Under the pieces are notes generated by a model, which was given only the letters and a program-made list of their open reading frames with translations, did no database searches and had not been told where the DNA came from. Positions 48,867 to 57,494 of a stretch of 64,000 nucleotides of DNA are shown piece after piece. The stretch comes from JAKOVR01 sp031415655 (GTDB lineage: Bacteria > Actinomycetota > Acidimicrobiia > Acidimicrobiales > Acidimicrobilacustridaceae): contig JANOSD010000031.1 of assembly GCA_031415655.1 (NCBI GenBank), forward strand, positions 11,475 through 75,474. The letters are read 5' to 3'. A program made the translations under genes and the position numbers. Positions within the stretch are counted from its first letter, which is position 1. Every line of letters begins with the position of its first letter.

Positions 48867-49478
48867 ATGGCAGACCAGGCAACTTTCGGCGATCAGGCGA
48901 TGCCCTTCATGGACGGGCTCTACGCCGCGGCCCTTCGCATGACCCGCAATGCGTCCGACGCGGAGGATCTCGTGCAGGACACCTACCTGCGGGCGTACCG
49001 CGGCTTTGGGGGGTTCGAGCAGGGAACAAATCTCAAAGCGTGGCTCTACCGAATTCTCACCAACGCGTTCATCAATTCGTATCGATCCAAGAAACGTCGT
49101 CCCGATGAGACGGAGTTGGATGAGGGCGAGGACCTCTATCTTTTCCGCCGGCTCGGGGGGCTCGAAGCTGCGGCCATGGGCCGAAGTGCCGAGGACGAAC
49201 TGATGGACCTCCTTTCGGAGTCCGAGGTGAAAGACGCCCTCGAAGCCCTTCCCGAGTCGTTCCGCATGGTGGTGCTCCTCGCCGATGTGGAGGGATTTCA
49301 ATACAAGGAGATCGCCGACATCCTCGATATTCCGATCGGCACGGTGATGAGTCGGCTACATCGGGGAAGGAAAGCACTGCAAAAGGAGTTGTACGGATTT
49401 GCCAGTCAGCGAAATCTCGTCGGCGCCGCCACTCGAGGCACCCCGAGCATCACCGAAACGGTGGAGAGTCAGCCATGA
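48867..49478 (+). CDS. sigR: ECF sigma factor SigR/SigH-like (thiol stress)
   Basis: A 203-residue sigma factor: region 2 (MDGLYAAALRMTRNASDAEDLVQDTYLRAYRGFGGFEQGTNLKAWLYRIL) and region 4 (LPESFRMVVLLADVEGFQYKEIADILDIPIGTVMSRLHRGRKALQ) match the actinobacterial SigR/SigH group that directs the response to disulfide stress. Its stop overlaps the start of an RsrA-type anti-sigma gene (ATGA, 49475-49478), the usual pairing. TAGCCT at 48854-48859 is 7 nt before the ATG, suggesting leaderless transcription. Confidence 0.93.
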   Translation: MADQATFGDQAMPFMDGLYAAALRMTRNASDAEDLVQDTYLRAYRGFGGFEQGTNLKAWLYRILTNAFINSYRSKKRRPDETELDEGEDLYLFRRLGGLEAAAMGRSAEDELMDLLSESEVKDALEALPESFRMVVLLADVEGFQYKEIADILDIPIGTVMSRLHRGRKALQKELYGFASQRNLVGAATRGTPSITETVESQP

Positions 49479-49831
49479 GCGAACACGAAAATTCCGGGCA
49501 GCCTGAAAATTCTGCTCAGCACGATCACGCCGACCACGATCACGCCGACCACGATCACGCCGGTCACGAGGGCGACAATTGCCAGGAAGCGATTGCCGAG
49601 CTGTACAGCTTTCTCGACGGTGAGCTCACCGAGGCCAAACGCCACGACATCTCGCAGCACCTCGACGACTGCAGCCCTTGTCTCGAGGCGTTCGAGTTCG
49701 AGACGGAGTTGCGTGCGGTTGTGTCGCATCGATGCCAGGAGCAGGTGCCCGACTCGCTGCGACAGAAGGTGGCCGACCTTCTTGCCGGAGCGGCCGCGGA
49801 CCCGACTACCGGCACGCTCGCCGACCACTGA
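49475..49831 (+). CDS. rsrA: RsrA-like zinc anti-sigma factor with His/Asp-rich N-terminus
   Basis: A 118-residue redox anti-sigma factor. CQEAIAELYSFLDGELTEAKRHDI and QHLDDCSPC supply the Cys, HX3CX2C zinc site that, in the family, releases the sigma factor when oxidised to a disulfide. Unusually, the N-terminus carries three tandem copies of a 15-base unit encoding HDHAD (residues about 15-31), giving a metal-binding-like His cluster. It is translated with the sigma gene through a 4-nt overlap. Confidence 0.9.
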   Translation: MSEHENSGQPENSAQHDHADHDHADHDHAGHEGDNCQEAIAELYSFLDGELTEAKRHDISQHLDDCSPCLEAFEFETELRAVVSHRCQEQVPDSLRQKVADLLAGAAADPTTGTLADH

Positions 49832-49912
49832 GCGAACACCCGCCACCGGTCGCACGAGGTCATTGCCGCTCGATTCGAGGCGTTGGCGGTTCGGCCTCCT
49901 ACACTGACCTCC

Positions 49913-50038
49913 ATGTTCGCTGTCGTATGGCACTACTGGATTGGGGTGGCCCTGGCCGTGCCGTCGATCCTGCTCATCATCGGTACGGTCGTTGGGTACG
50001 TGGTGAAGGTCGTCATCCCACGTTACGAACGTCGCTGA
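49913..50038 (+). CDS. 41-residue single-pass membrane protein
   Basis: A short frame with one long hydrophobic helix (WIGVALAVPSILLIIGTVVG) and a basic C-terminal end (KVVIPRYERR). TACACT at 49900-49905 lies 7 nt before the ATG, the promoter spacing used by many genes here, so I consider it real. It precedes the zincin gene by 19 nt and may be in its operon. Function unknown. Confidence 0.6.
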   Translation: MFAVVWHYWIGVALAVPSILLIIGTVVGYVVKVVIPRYERR

Positions 50039-50057
50039 TCGGCGCGAAAGGTCCCCC

Positions 50058-51122
50058 ATGACGCAGGCGATCGACTGGGACATGGCGGAGCGGGTGGCCA
50101 TAAAGATGTCGGGACGCGAGCCCTTCGCTCAGTCCTATCATTACGACTCGTTGGCCCCCGATTTCGAAGAGCTCACCGCGCAGGCCGAGGAACTGGTGGC
50201 GCAGGAAACAGGTTTGCGGTCGCTCGCCGGCCCGGCTCGAGCCCGGCTCGCCGATCGCCCGGATTGGATCCGTGCCAACGTTGCGTCGTTCCAACGACTG
50301 CTCCGCCCGGTGCTCACCAAGTTCGAAGAACGGCTCACGTCGAGCCCGGCGGCTCCGGTGGCATCAAAAATGGCGGGGGCCGAGATTGGGATGTTGCTCG
50401 GCTGGATGTCGGGGCGAGTGCTCGGACAGTACGACCTCCTCATCGTGGAAGAGGAGAACCCGGCCGATCAGGACATCGTTTACTACGTCGGTCCCAACGT
50501 GCTGGCGATCGAAAAACTGTTCGCGTTCCCACCCCGTGAGTTCCGGTTGTGGCTGGCCTTGCATGAGGTCACGCATCGAGCGCAGTTCACGGGGGTGCCG
50601 TGGATGCGCGACCATTTCCTCGGGCTCGTCGGCCAGACCATGGAGTCCGTGGATCCGGATCCAAAACGGCTTATCGAAGCCCTGATGCGGGTGCTCGAGG
50701 CCATGCGCAAGGGCACCAACCCGTTGGAAGACGGCGGGATCATGGCGGTGTTCGCCAACGCTGATCAACGCAAGGTCATGGAACAGGTATCGGGGTTGAT
50801 GAGCCTGCTCGAAGGGCACGGCGACATCACCATGGACCGCGCCGGCAAAGGCCTCGTGCCGAACGCCGATCGGTTCAGTCGGGCCTTGAAGCAGCGTCGA
50901 CAAAACGCCACGCCGTTGGCCAAGTTCGTGCAGCAGTTCGTGGGTCTCGAAGCCAAGCTCAACCAATACGAGCAGGGTGAGAAGTTCATCGAGGCGATCG
51001 AACGTGAAGGTGGCGAGCGCATCATCGATGAGGCATGGATCACGCCGGCGAACCTTCCGAGCATTGCCGAAATCCGCAACCCGGACCTCTGGCTCGCTCG
51101 GGTGCGTCCGACTGCGGCCTGA
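50058..51122 (+). CDS. Zincin-like metalloprotease, DUF2342 / F420-associated family
   Basis: A 354-residue protein with an HEXXH zinc site in LALHEVTHRAQFTGVPW (about residue 172). It belongs to the actinobacterial DUF2342 family, which is annotated as a zinc-dependent metalloprotease or coenzyme F420 biosynthesis-associated protein. The rest is helical (EIGMLLGWMSGRVLGQYDLLI). It sits directly before tilS, the usual position of this family in actinobacteria. The start ATG is preceded by a weak GAAAGG. Confidence 0.88.
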   Translation: MTQAIDWDMAERVAIKMSGREPFAQSYHYDSLAPDFEELTAQAEELVAQETGLRSLAGPARARLADRPDWIRANVASFQRLLRPVLTKFEERLTSSPAAPVASKMAGAEIGMLLGWMSGRVLGQYDLLIVEEENPADQDIVYYVGPNVLAIEKLFAFPPREFRLWLALHEVTHRAQFTGVPWMRDHFLGLVGQTMESVDPDPKRLIEALMRVLEAMRKGTNPLEDGGIMAVFANADQRKVMEQVSGLMSLLEGHGDITMDRAGKGLVPNADRFSRALKQRRQNATPLAKFVQQFVGLEAKLNQYEQGEKFIEAIEREGGERIIDEAWITPANLPSIAEIRNPDLWLARVRPTAA

Positions 51123-51123
51123 C

Positions 51124-52053
51124 GTGTCGCCGGAGAACAACATCACCGCCGACGTTGCCAAGCATCGTTCCACTGACGCCGCGTCACTGGTCGTCGAATT
51201 ACTCACCAGAACCACCTTTCCGGCCCCCGGGACTCCGGTGAATTGCGGCGTTTCTGGTGGCGCCGATTCGCTGGCGCTTTTGGTGTTGGCGACTGCCGCC
51301 GGCTGCGTCACCACTGCGTTCCACGTGGACCACGGTCTGCGAACGGGGTCCGCGGCGGAAGCTGATGTGGTTCGACACGCCGCCGTTCGATTCGGCGCCC
51401 GATTCGAAGCACGCTCGGCCATCGTCGATCTCGGCGGGGACCTTGAGGCCCGGGCGCGAAGGGCGCGGTATGACGCGCTCCCTGACGGCGTGCTCACGGG
51501 CCACACCATGGACGACCAAGCCGAAACCCTGCTTCTCAACCTGATTCGAGGCGCCGGGCTCCATGGTCTCGGAGCCATGCGGCCTTCGGTCAGCAAACCG
51601 CTGCTGGCCATCCGTCGTGCCGAGACCTCCGCACTCTGCGCAGCGATGGGGCTCGAGCCGGTTGTCGACCCCTCGAACAACGACCCCGGCTTCCGGCGAA
51701 ACCGCGTGCGCCATGAAGTGCTGCCGCTGCTGGCCGAGGTGGCGGCGCGGGATCTGGTGCCGATCCTGGCCCGAACTGCCGACGTGGCGAGAGGTGGGGC
51801 AGATCACCTTGACGAACTCGCCGTCGCCATCGATCCCACCGATGCCCGCCGTCTGGCCGAGGCGTTACCCGCGCTGGCCGCAGTGGCAATACGGAGTTGG
51901 GTGCGCAGCGTCGCTCCAGAGCTGCACCCCCCCGATGCTGCCACGATTGCGCGGGTGCGTCGAGTGGCTGGCGGCGAGGCCGTGGCCACGGATGTGGGCG
52001 GCGGATGGGAGGTCCGCCGGCACGCCGGCCGCCTCGCCTTGCAGCGGATCTGA
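51124..52053 (+). CDS. tilS: tRNA(Ile)-lysidine synthetase TilS
   Basis: A 309-residue enzyme that converts C34 of the minor tRNA-Ile(CAU) to lysidine. The PP-loop SGGADSLALLVL is at about residue 43, followed by FHVDHGLRTGSAAEADVV, ARYDAL, GHTMDDQAETLLLNLIRGAG and RRNRVRHEVLPLL. The GTG start at 51124 is chosen because it follows the previous stop by one base; the frame is open further upstream only inside the neighbour. The next gene is hpt, the common tilS-hpt-ftsH order. Confidence 0.94.
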   Translation: MSPENNITADVAKHRSTDAASLVVELLTRTTFPAPGTPVNCGVSGGADSLALLVLATAAGCVTTAFHVDHGLRTGSAAEADVVRHAAVRFGARFEARSAIVDLGGDLEARARRARYDALPDGVLTGHTMDDQAETLLLNLIRGAGLHGLGAMRPSVSKPLLAIRRAETSALCAAMGLEPVVDPSNNDPGFRRNRVRHEVLPLLAEVAARDLVPILARTADVARGGADHLDELAVAIDPTDARRLAEALPALAAVAIRSWVRSVAPELHPPDAATIARVRRVAGGEAVATDVGGGWEVRRHAGRLALQRI

Positions 52054-52100
52054 GGGCCCCGTAGGTAAACCCGGCCCCGACGAACTATCGTCGCCCCGGC

Positions 52101-52673
52101 ATGGCCGATGCTGCCCCCCACGCTGAGCTGAGTGCGGATCCACACCGAGATCCGCGCCTTGGTGAAGTGGTTGTGTCCGAGGCGGAGATCGCCCAACGGG
52201 TGCGGGAGATCGGCAAGCAGATTGCCGACGACTATGAAGGCTCCGTGCCGCTCTTGGTTGGTGTGCTCAAAGGCGCGTTTTTGTTCATGAGCGACCTCGC
52301 CCGGGCCATCGACCTGCCGGTGGAGTTCGACTTCATGGCCGTGTCGAGCTACGGCAGTGCCACGAAAACGAGCGGCATCGTCCGCATCGTGAAGGACCTC
52401 GATATCGACCTTCACAACCGGCGGGTGATCGTGGTAGAAGACATCGTCGACTCCGGCCTGACGCTCAACTACCTCCTCAAAAACCTTGCCACCCGGAGCC
52501 CGGCCAGCCTTGATGTATGCGCGCTGCTGGTCAAAGACGGCATGCAGAAGGTGGAACCACCCCTGCGTTATGTGGGCTTCCGGATCCCGACCGACTTTGT
52601 GGTGGGCTACGGACTCGATGTGGCAGAGCGTCATCGCAACCTGCCGTATATCTCCACCTACATCGAAGACTGA
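52101..52673 (+). CDS. hpt: Hypoxanthine phosphoribosyltransferase
   Basis: A 190-residue purine salvage enzyme converting hypoxanthine or guanine and PRPP to IMP or GMP. The PRPP loop VIVVEDIVDSGLTLNYL, LLVGVLKGAFLFMSDL and YVGFRIPTDFVVGYGLDVAERHRNLPYI are typical. TATCGT at 52086-52091 is 9 nt before the ATG. The last 91 bases plus 10 bases beyond the stop are duplicated at 54384-54484, on the far side of the next gene. Confidence 0.95.
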   Translation: MADAAPHAELSADPHRDPRLGEVVVSEAEIAQRVREIGKQIADDYEGSVPLLVGVLKGAFLFMSDLARAIDLPVEFDFMAVSSYGSATKTSGIVRIVKDLDIDLHNRRVIVVEDIVDSGLTLNYLLKNLATRSPASLDVCALLVKDGMQKVEPPLRYVGFRIPTDFVVGYGLDVAERHRNLPYISTYIED

Positions 52674-52683
52674 CTTCTCGAAG

Positions 52684-54327
52684 GTGCGCCGCCGCCTGCA
52701 TCCACGTGGCGGGTGGTGGAACGCCAACCGGTGGAACGCCGACCGGTTGAGCGCCACGGTGTTCGGACTGGTCCTGCTCGCCGCCGTGCCCGTGCTCCTG
52801 ACTGCCGGGGCCGACTACTGGTTCATCCGCGGCGACGACTGGGGCCTGCTCCTGCGGGATCCCGGTTCGGTGGACGGCCTGTTCCGTCCCCAGCACCAGC
52901 ACTGGTCGACGGTGCCGGTCCTCGTGTACGCGCTGATGCACCGGTTGTTCGGGCTCAATAGCTATCTTCCGTACCAGGCCGCCACCATCGTCGCCCACCT
53001 CGGCCTCGTGCTGCTCGTGCGGTCTACCGCTCGTCGCGGTGGCGCAGGCGGTTGGGCCGCCACCGTCGCGACGGTGCCGCTGGTCCTATTCGGCGCCGCC
53101 GACCAGAACCTGCTGCTCGCCGTGCAGGTGTCAATGGTGGGAACCATGGTCTGCGGGTTCGGGCACATGGCCCTCGCCGACCACGACGGCCGATTGGGAC
53201 GTCGTGACGTCGTCGGGTGGCTCGTCGGCCTGATTGGCCTGGGCACGTCGGGCATGGCGCCGCTCTTCGTGGGTGCCGTCGGTTTGGCCTGCCTGCTTCG
53301 TCGAGGATGGCGGGCTGCGGCGCTACACGGCGTTTCGCTACTCGCTGTCTACGGACTCTGGTACCTGTCGTATCGCGACGACGTGACGACGTTGATCAGG
53401 CCGGCTTCAACCGAGTTGCTGGCCTGGGCGTCCTATGGCACCACCGGTGTTTTCTTGGCGCTCGGCGCGTCCACCGTCGCAGCAGTCGCCCTCGGAGGCG
53501 TGGTGATCGCGGGAATGGGCGGCGTCCTCCGCGACGGGGCCGCCGAATGGGTGCGCTCACGGGGGGCGGCTCCGGTCTCCTTGGCCGCAGCGGCGCCCGT
53601 GCTGTTCGCCGCCGTGTGCTGGAACCGCTCGTTCTTCGGGATCGAGACCGCACGAGCACCCCGCTACCTGGGCATTGGCGCAGTGCTGCTCACCCCGCTC
53701 GTCGCCGTTGCGCTCGATCGGCTTGCCCGTACGCACCTGCTGGCCGGGCTTGCCGCCGGCGCGGTGATCCTCGCCGGCGTGCCGTCCAACGTCACCCTGC
53801 TCTTCGAACGCGCCGAGGAACAGGCGCCCGATTTCGCCGCCCAGCGCCGTCTCGTACTCGGCATCGGCCACAGCTCTCACGCATTGCGAGTGCATCCCGA
53901 GACCCGGTACGAGCCCTTCCGCGACCCGACGGAGACGCCCTCCGTGGGGTGGCTGCGGCGCGAACGGGCCGAAAGCGGGCTGCCGGTACCACCGCCGCAA
54001 TCGGCCCGAGACCGGGCGGATGTGCTCGCCCGGCTCGCCCTCGTCGCTCGAGGTGGCCCGGTCACTCCAGCCCCCGACCTCCGGGGCGATTGTGCCGAAC
54101 CGGTGGCGGCGGTTCGAGCGGTGTTGCAGGTGGGGGACGTGATCGTGATCGCGCCGGGCCACACCGGGCCGGTCACGGCGCGGGTGACCACCGAGGGCAC
54201 CACCTCGTCCCGGGTGCGCTTCGATCCGGCCTACGGGCGGGTGCTCGAAGTGCAGCTCGATCGGCTCCAGTTCGATGTGGAGGCCACGGACGGGTCGATC
54301 GTGCTCCAGCACTGCGGTAGTCCGTGA
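52684..54327 (+). CDS. Polytopic membrane protein of unknown function
   Basis: A 547-residue protein beginning at GTG 52684, a few bases after the hpt stop. It has roughly ten hydrophobic helices (first at about residues 26-43, then from about 90 to 370). The first loop contains YWFIRGDDWGLLLRDPGS, with acidic residues just after the first helix as in GT-C type glycosyltransferases or PMT-like proteins. The C-terminal 170 residues are a soluble domain. This gene interrupts the usual hpt-ftsH order and is bounded by hpt 3'-end copies. A lipid-linked sugar transferase role is only inference. Confidence 0.7.
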   Translation: MRRRLHPRGGWWNANRWNADRLSATVFGLVLLAAVPVLLTAGADYWFIRGDDWGLLLRDPGSVDGLFRPQHQHWSTVPVLVYALMHRLFGLNSYLPYQAATIVAHLGLVLLVRSTARRGGAGGWAATVATVPLVLFGAADQNLLLAVQVSMVGTMVCGFGHMALADHDGRLGRRDVVGWLVGLIGLGTSGMAPLFVGAVGLACLLRRGWRAAALHGVSLLAVYGLWYLSYRDDVTTLIRPASTELLAWASYGTTGVFLALGASTVAAVALGGVVIAGMGGVLRDGAAEWVRSRGAAPVSLAAAAPVLFAAVCWNRSFFGIETARAPRYLGIGAVLLTPLVAVALDRLARTHLLAGLAAGAVILAGVPSNVTLLFERAEEQAPDFAAQRRLVLGIGHSSHALRVHPETRYEPFRDPTETPSVGWLRRERAESGLPVPPPQSARDRADVLARLALVARGGPVTPAPDLRGDCAEPVAAVRAVLQVGDVIVIAPGHTGPVTARVTTEGTTSSRVRFDPAYGRVLEVQLDRLQFDVEATDGSIVLQHCGSP

Positions 54328-54372
54328 GGGACCGGTCCTTACCCCGGTAGGGTTGAGGCCGTCTTGACGTCT

Positions 54373-54484
54373 CGTGGATACCTGGATCCCGACCGACTTC
54401 GTGGTGGGATACGGGCTCGACGTGGCGGAGGGTCATTGCAACCTGTCGTACATCTCCACCTACACCGAAGACTGACTTCTCGAA
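54373..54484 (+). pseudogene. Displaced duplicate of the hpt 3' end
   Basis: Bases 54384-54484 align without gaps to 52582-52682, with 91 of 101 identical by direct count. The copy encodes IPTDFVVGYGLDVAEGHCNL and the family C-terminus to a TGA, then the same CTTCTCGAA after the stop. Six differences are synonymous and four are not, so the copy has drifted or came from a related strain. No upstream hpt sequence accompanies it. Confidence 0.9.
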
Positions 54485-54524
54485 TGCGGTCGTCCACCGC
54501 GTGCCCACCGCGTGCCCACCGTGT

Positions 54525-54543
54525 GCCCGAAAGGTTCGGGCAA
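54525..54543 (+). terminator. Short perfect hairpin upstream of ftsH
   Basis: TGCCCGAA and TTCGGGCA form a perfect 8-bp stem with a 3-nt loop. No U-tract follows, so termination is uncertain. It is preceded by three GCGTGCCCACC-like tandem units. Confidence 0.35.
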
Positions 54544-54618
54544 TGACGCAACCTCAGTCTCGCAACTTCAGTCTCGCAACCTCGATGACCGAGCGGCCCG
54601 GTAGCCTCGTAGCTCAAC

Positions 54619-56568
54619 GTGAAGCGCATCCTTCGTCCTCCATTTCTTTTCGCCCTAGCGGCGTGCCTCGTGGTTCTCGCGGTCGGGCTGTCGTTCACGC
54701 GTCGCACCGAGCCGCCCAAGGAACTCGCCCTCCTCGAACTGGAGAACCGCATCGCAGAGGGGCAGATCTCCGAGATCACGATCAACGATGCCGCCCATGA
54801 GCTCACGGGTACCTTGCGCGACGGCACACGTTTCACCACGTCGTTTCCGCGCGAATACACCGATGAGCTCACCACCAAGCTCCTCGACGGTGGGGTCGAT
54901 CCGAAGACCGAGGGTGGCGGATCCGGCGGGCTCGTCGATCTCCTTATCAACATCGTGCCCTTGCTGCTGATCATGGGAGCGATGCTGTACATCCTGTCGA
55001 TGGCCCAGGGCGGCGGGAAAACGATGGGGCTGGGCAAGTCCAAGGCCAAACGGTTCGGCGACGACCAGCCCAAGGTCACGTTCGCCGATGTGGCCGGGTG
55101 CGATGAAGCGGTGGAGGAACTGCGGGAGATACAGGAGTTCCTCAGCCAGCCGGAGAAGTTCAAAGCGGTTGGGGCCAAGATCCCCAAGGGTGTGCTGTTG
55201 TTCGGCCCGCCCGGAACCGGCAAGACCCTCCTTGCCCGCGCCGTCGCCGGCGAGGCCGATGCTCCGTTCTTCTCCATCTCCGGTTCGGACTTCATGGAGA
55301 TGTTCGTGGGCGTCGGCGCCAGCCGGGTGCGTGCCCTGTTCGAACAAGCGAAGAAGTCGGCGCCGGCGATCATCTTCGTCGACGAGATCGATGCCGTGGG
55401 CCGGCACCGTGGGGCGGGGCTTGGTGGCGGGCACGACGAGCGCGAACAGACCCTCAACCAACTGCTGGTTGAAATGGATGGTTTCGACGTCACCACCGGG
55501 GTGATCCTGATCGCTGCCACCAATCGACCCGACATTCTCGATCCGGCCCTGTTGCGGCCGGGCCGGTTCGACCGGCAGATCGTGGTCGACCAACCCGACC
55601 TCGTGGGTCGAGAAGCGATTCTCCGGGTGCACTCCGCCGGCAAGCCGCTCGCCCCCGAGGTGGATCTTGGTGTGCTGGCCCGTCGTACTTCGGGATTCAC
55701 CGGTGCCGATCTGGCCAACCTGGTGAACGAGGCTGCCATCCTCACCGCCCGCCGTGGTGCGGAGCTGATCACTATGTCGTCGTGCGAGGAGGCGGTGGAA
55801 CGAGTGGTTGCCGGCCCCGAACGTAAGAGCCGGGTGATGTCCGCCAAGGAGAAACAAATCACGGCCTACCACGAAGCCGGGCACGCGTTGGTCGGCCACG
55901 TCTTGCCGAACACGGATCCGATCCACAAGGTCTCGATCATTGCTCGCGGGCGAGCGCTGGGCTGGACGCTCTCGCTGCCCACCGAGGACCGTCACCTGCA
56001 GACCCGATCCGAACTGCGAGATCAGATGTCCATGCTGATGGGCGGACGCACGGCCGAGGAGCTGATTTTCGGCGACCCCACCACCGGCGCGCAGAACGAC
56101 ATCGAGCGGGCCACCCGCATCGCTCGGCTGATGGTTACGCAGTTCGGCATGAGCGAACGGCTCGGCCCGCAGCAACTCGGACATCAATCCGGCGAGGTGT
56201 TTCTTGGCAAGGAGTTCCAGCACGAACAGAACTACTCCGACGAGGTCGCTGCGGCGATCGATTCTGAGGTGCGCCGACTTCTCGATGAGGCCCATGCCGA
56301 GGCGCGTGAAGTACTCACGCTGCACCGGGCCACCCTCGACCAGCTCGCCGACGCGTTGATCGAGAAGGAGACCCTCGACGACCGCGACTTGGCACCGATT
56401 CTCGGCCCGCTGGAGTCGTGGGACGTTGGTGGTCCCGGTGTAGAAAATGCGGAGACGGGGGCGCTCGCGCCGGTGCAGTCTCCGATCTCTGGCCCTGCCC
56501 GTCTCGACGGCCTCGGTACCCACGTCACGCATACCCAGATCCGCCCGCAACGAAAGCAGGAACCGTGA
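54619..56568 (+). CDS. ftsH: ATP-dependent zinc metalloprotease FtsH
   Basis: A 649-residue membrane AAA+ protease. Two membrane helices (about residues 9-25 and 110-132) flank a small periplasmic domain. The AAA module has FGPPGTGKTLLARA, IIFVDEIDAVGR and ATNRPDILDPALLRPGRFD. The peptidase zinc site is HEAGH. It degrades damaged and regulatory membrane proteins as a hexamer. The GTG start at 54619 lies near TAGCCT (54602-54607). Its stop overlaps the folE start by GTGA (56565-56568), and it heads the folate cluster. Confidence 0.97.
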   Translation: MKRILRPPFLFALAACLVVLAVGLSFTRRTEPPKELALLELENRIAEGQISEITINDAAHELTGTLRDGTRFTTSFPREYTDELTTKLLDGGVDPKTEGGGSGGLVDLLINIVPLLLIMGAMLYILSMAQGGGKTMGLGKSKAKRFGDDQPKVTFADVAGCDEAVEELREIQEFLSQPEKFKAVGAKIPKGVLLFGPPGTGKTLLARAVAGEADAPFFSISGSDFMEMFVGVGASRVRALFEQAKKSAPAIIFVDEIDAVGRHRGAGLGGGHDEREQTLNQLLVEMDGFDVTTGVILIAATNRPDILDPALLRPGRFDRQIVVDQPDLVGREAILRVHSAGKPLAPEVDLGVLARRTSGFTGADLANLVNEAAILTARRGAELITMSSCEEAVERVVAGPERKSRVMSAKEKQITAYHEAGHALVGHVLPNTDPIHKVSIIARGRALGWTLSLPTEDRHLQTRSELRDQMSMLMGGRTAEELIFGDPTTGAQNDIERATRIARLMVTQFGMSERLGPQQLGHQSGEVFLGKEFQHEQNYSDEVAAAIDSEVRRLLDEAHAEAREVLTLHRATLDQLADALIEKETLDDRDLAPILGPLESWDVGGPGVENAETGALAPVQSPISGPARLDGLGTHVTHTQIRPQRKQEP

Positions 56569-57302
56569 CCGAACAGAATCACGACCGCAACAGTTCGACG
56601 GCCGCCGAAAGCTCCGCGGAGAGCAATGGCTACACCGGTCTCCCGCCCTTCGACGAACTCGATCAGGCGGAACTCGACCTCGGTTTCCTTCCCCGCCGTG
56701 GGCCCGAGCACCGGCCGGCGCCGCTGTCGGAACCGGTCGACCTGCCCCGTATCGAAGCGGCCGTGCGGGAGATCCTTATTGCCATCGGCGAGGACCCCGA
56801 ACGTGATGGGCTGCTCAACACGCCGAGCCGTGTGGCTCGCATGTACGCCGAGGTGTTTGCCGGGTTACGCGAATCGCCGGAGGAGCACTTGCAGGTGATG
56901 TTCGAAGCAGGCCACGACGAGATGGTGCTGGTGCGAGACATTGCCCTCACCTCGATGTGCGAACACCATCTCGTGCCCTTTATGGGCAAGGCCCATCTGG
57001 CCTATATCCCTGGCCCGGATGGCAAGGTCACCGGCTTGTCGAAGCTGGCGCGTTTGGTAGATGCCTACGCCCGTCGTCCGCAGGTGCAAGAGCGTCTCAC
57101 CACGCAGATCGCCGACGAAATGGAACGCACCCTGCAACCTCGTGGGGTTCTCGTGGTCATCGAGGCCGAGCACCTGTGCATGTCGATGCGAGGGGTTCGT
57201 AAACCCGGTGCGTCCACGGTCACCAGCGCCGTGCGTGGCATCTTTCGCACCAATACGGCTACACGATTCGAGGCGATGCGCCTCATCGATGGCGCCCGCT
57301 AA
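56565..57302 (+). CDS. folE: GTP cyclohydrolase I FolE
   Basis: A 245-residue enzyme converting GTP to dihydroneopterin triphosphate, the first step of folate synthesis. TSMCEHHLVPF supplies the zinc-binding Cys and His, with EAEHLCMSMRGVRKPGA near the C-terminus. The first 60 residues are a disordered extension before DLPRIEAAVREILIAIGEDP. The GTG start is set by its 4-nt overlap with the ftsH stop. folP follows after a 190-nt gap that contains a repeat. Confidence 0.96.
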   Translation: MTEQNHDRNSSTAAESSAESNGYTGLPPFDELDQAELDLGFLPRRGPEHRPAPLSEPVDLPRIEAAVREILIAIGEDPERDGLLNTPSRVARMYAEVFAGLRESPEEHLQVMFEAGHDEMVLVRDIALTSMCEHHLVPFMGKAHLAYIPGPDGKVTGLSKLARLVDAYARRPQVQERLTTQIADEMERTLQPRGVLVVIEAEHLCMSMRGVRKPGASTVTSAVRGIFRTNTATRFEAMRLIDGAR

Positions 57303-57397
57303 CACGAACGCAGCTCTGCCCGCCCCGCCCGTCCCGTCGGGTCTGCGCCCGTCGCGCCTGCGGCGGGATGCGGCAGCCCGCCCCGCCCGTCCGGGGG

Positions 57398-57455
57398 CTG
57401 TGGATTCGGTACGGGCCGTGGATTCGGTACAGGCCGTGGATTCGGTACAGGTGGG
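57398..57455. repeat. Three tandem 18-bp units upstream of folP
   Basis: Three near-identical copies of GCCGTGGATTCGGTACAG occupy the folE-folP gap. They may be a regulator-binding array or a simple slippage repeat. Confidence 0.7.
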
Positions 57456-57494
57456 AGAGAAACGCGAGCGGGTCGCCCAGTAGAGTTCTCCCCG

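Noticed and set aside
54655..56550. Minus-strand frame of about 630 codons opposite ftsH
   Set aside because: Codon-position effects of high GC create it; FtsH on the plus strand explains the sequence fully.
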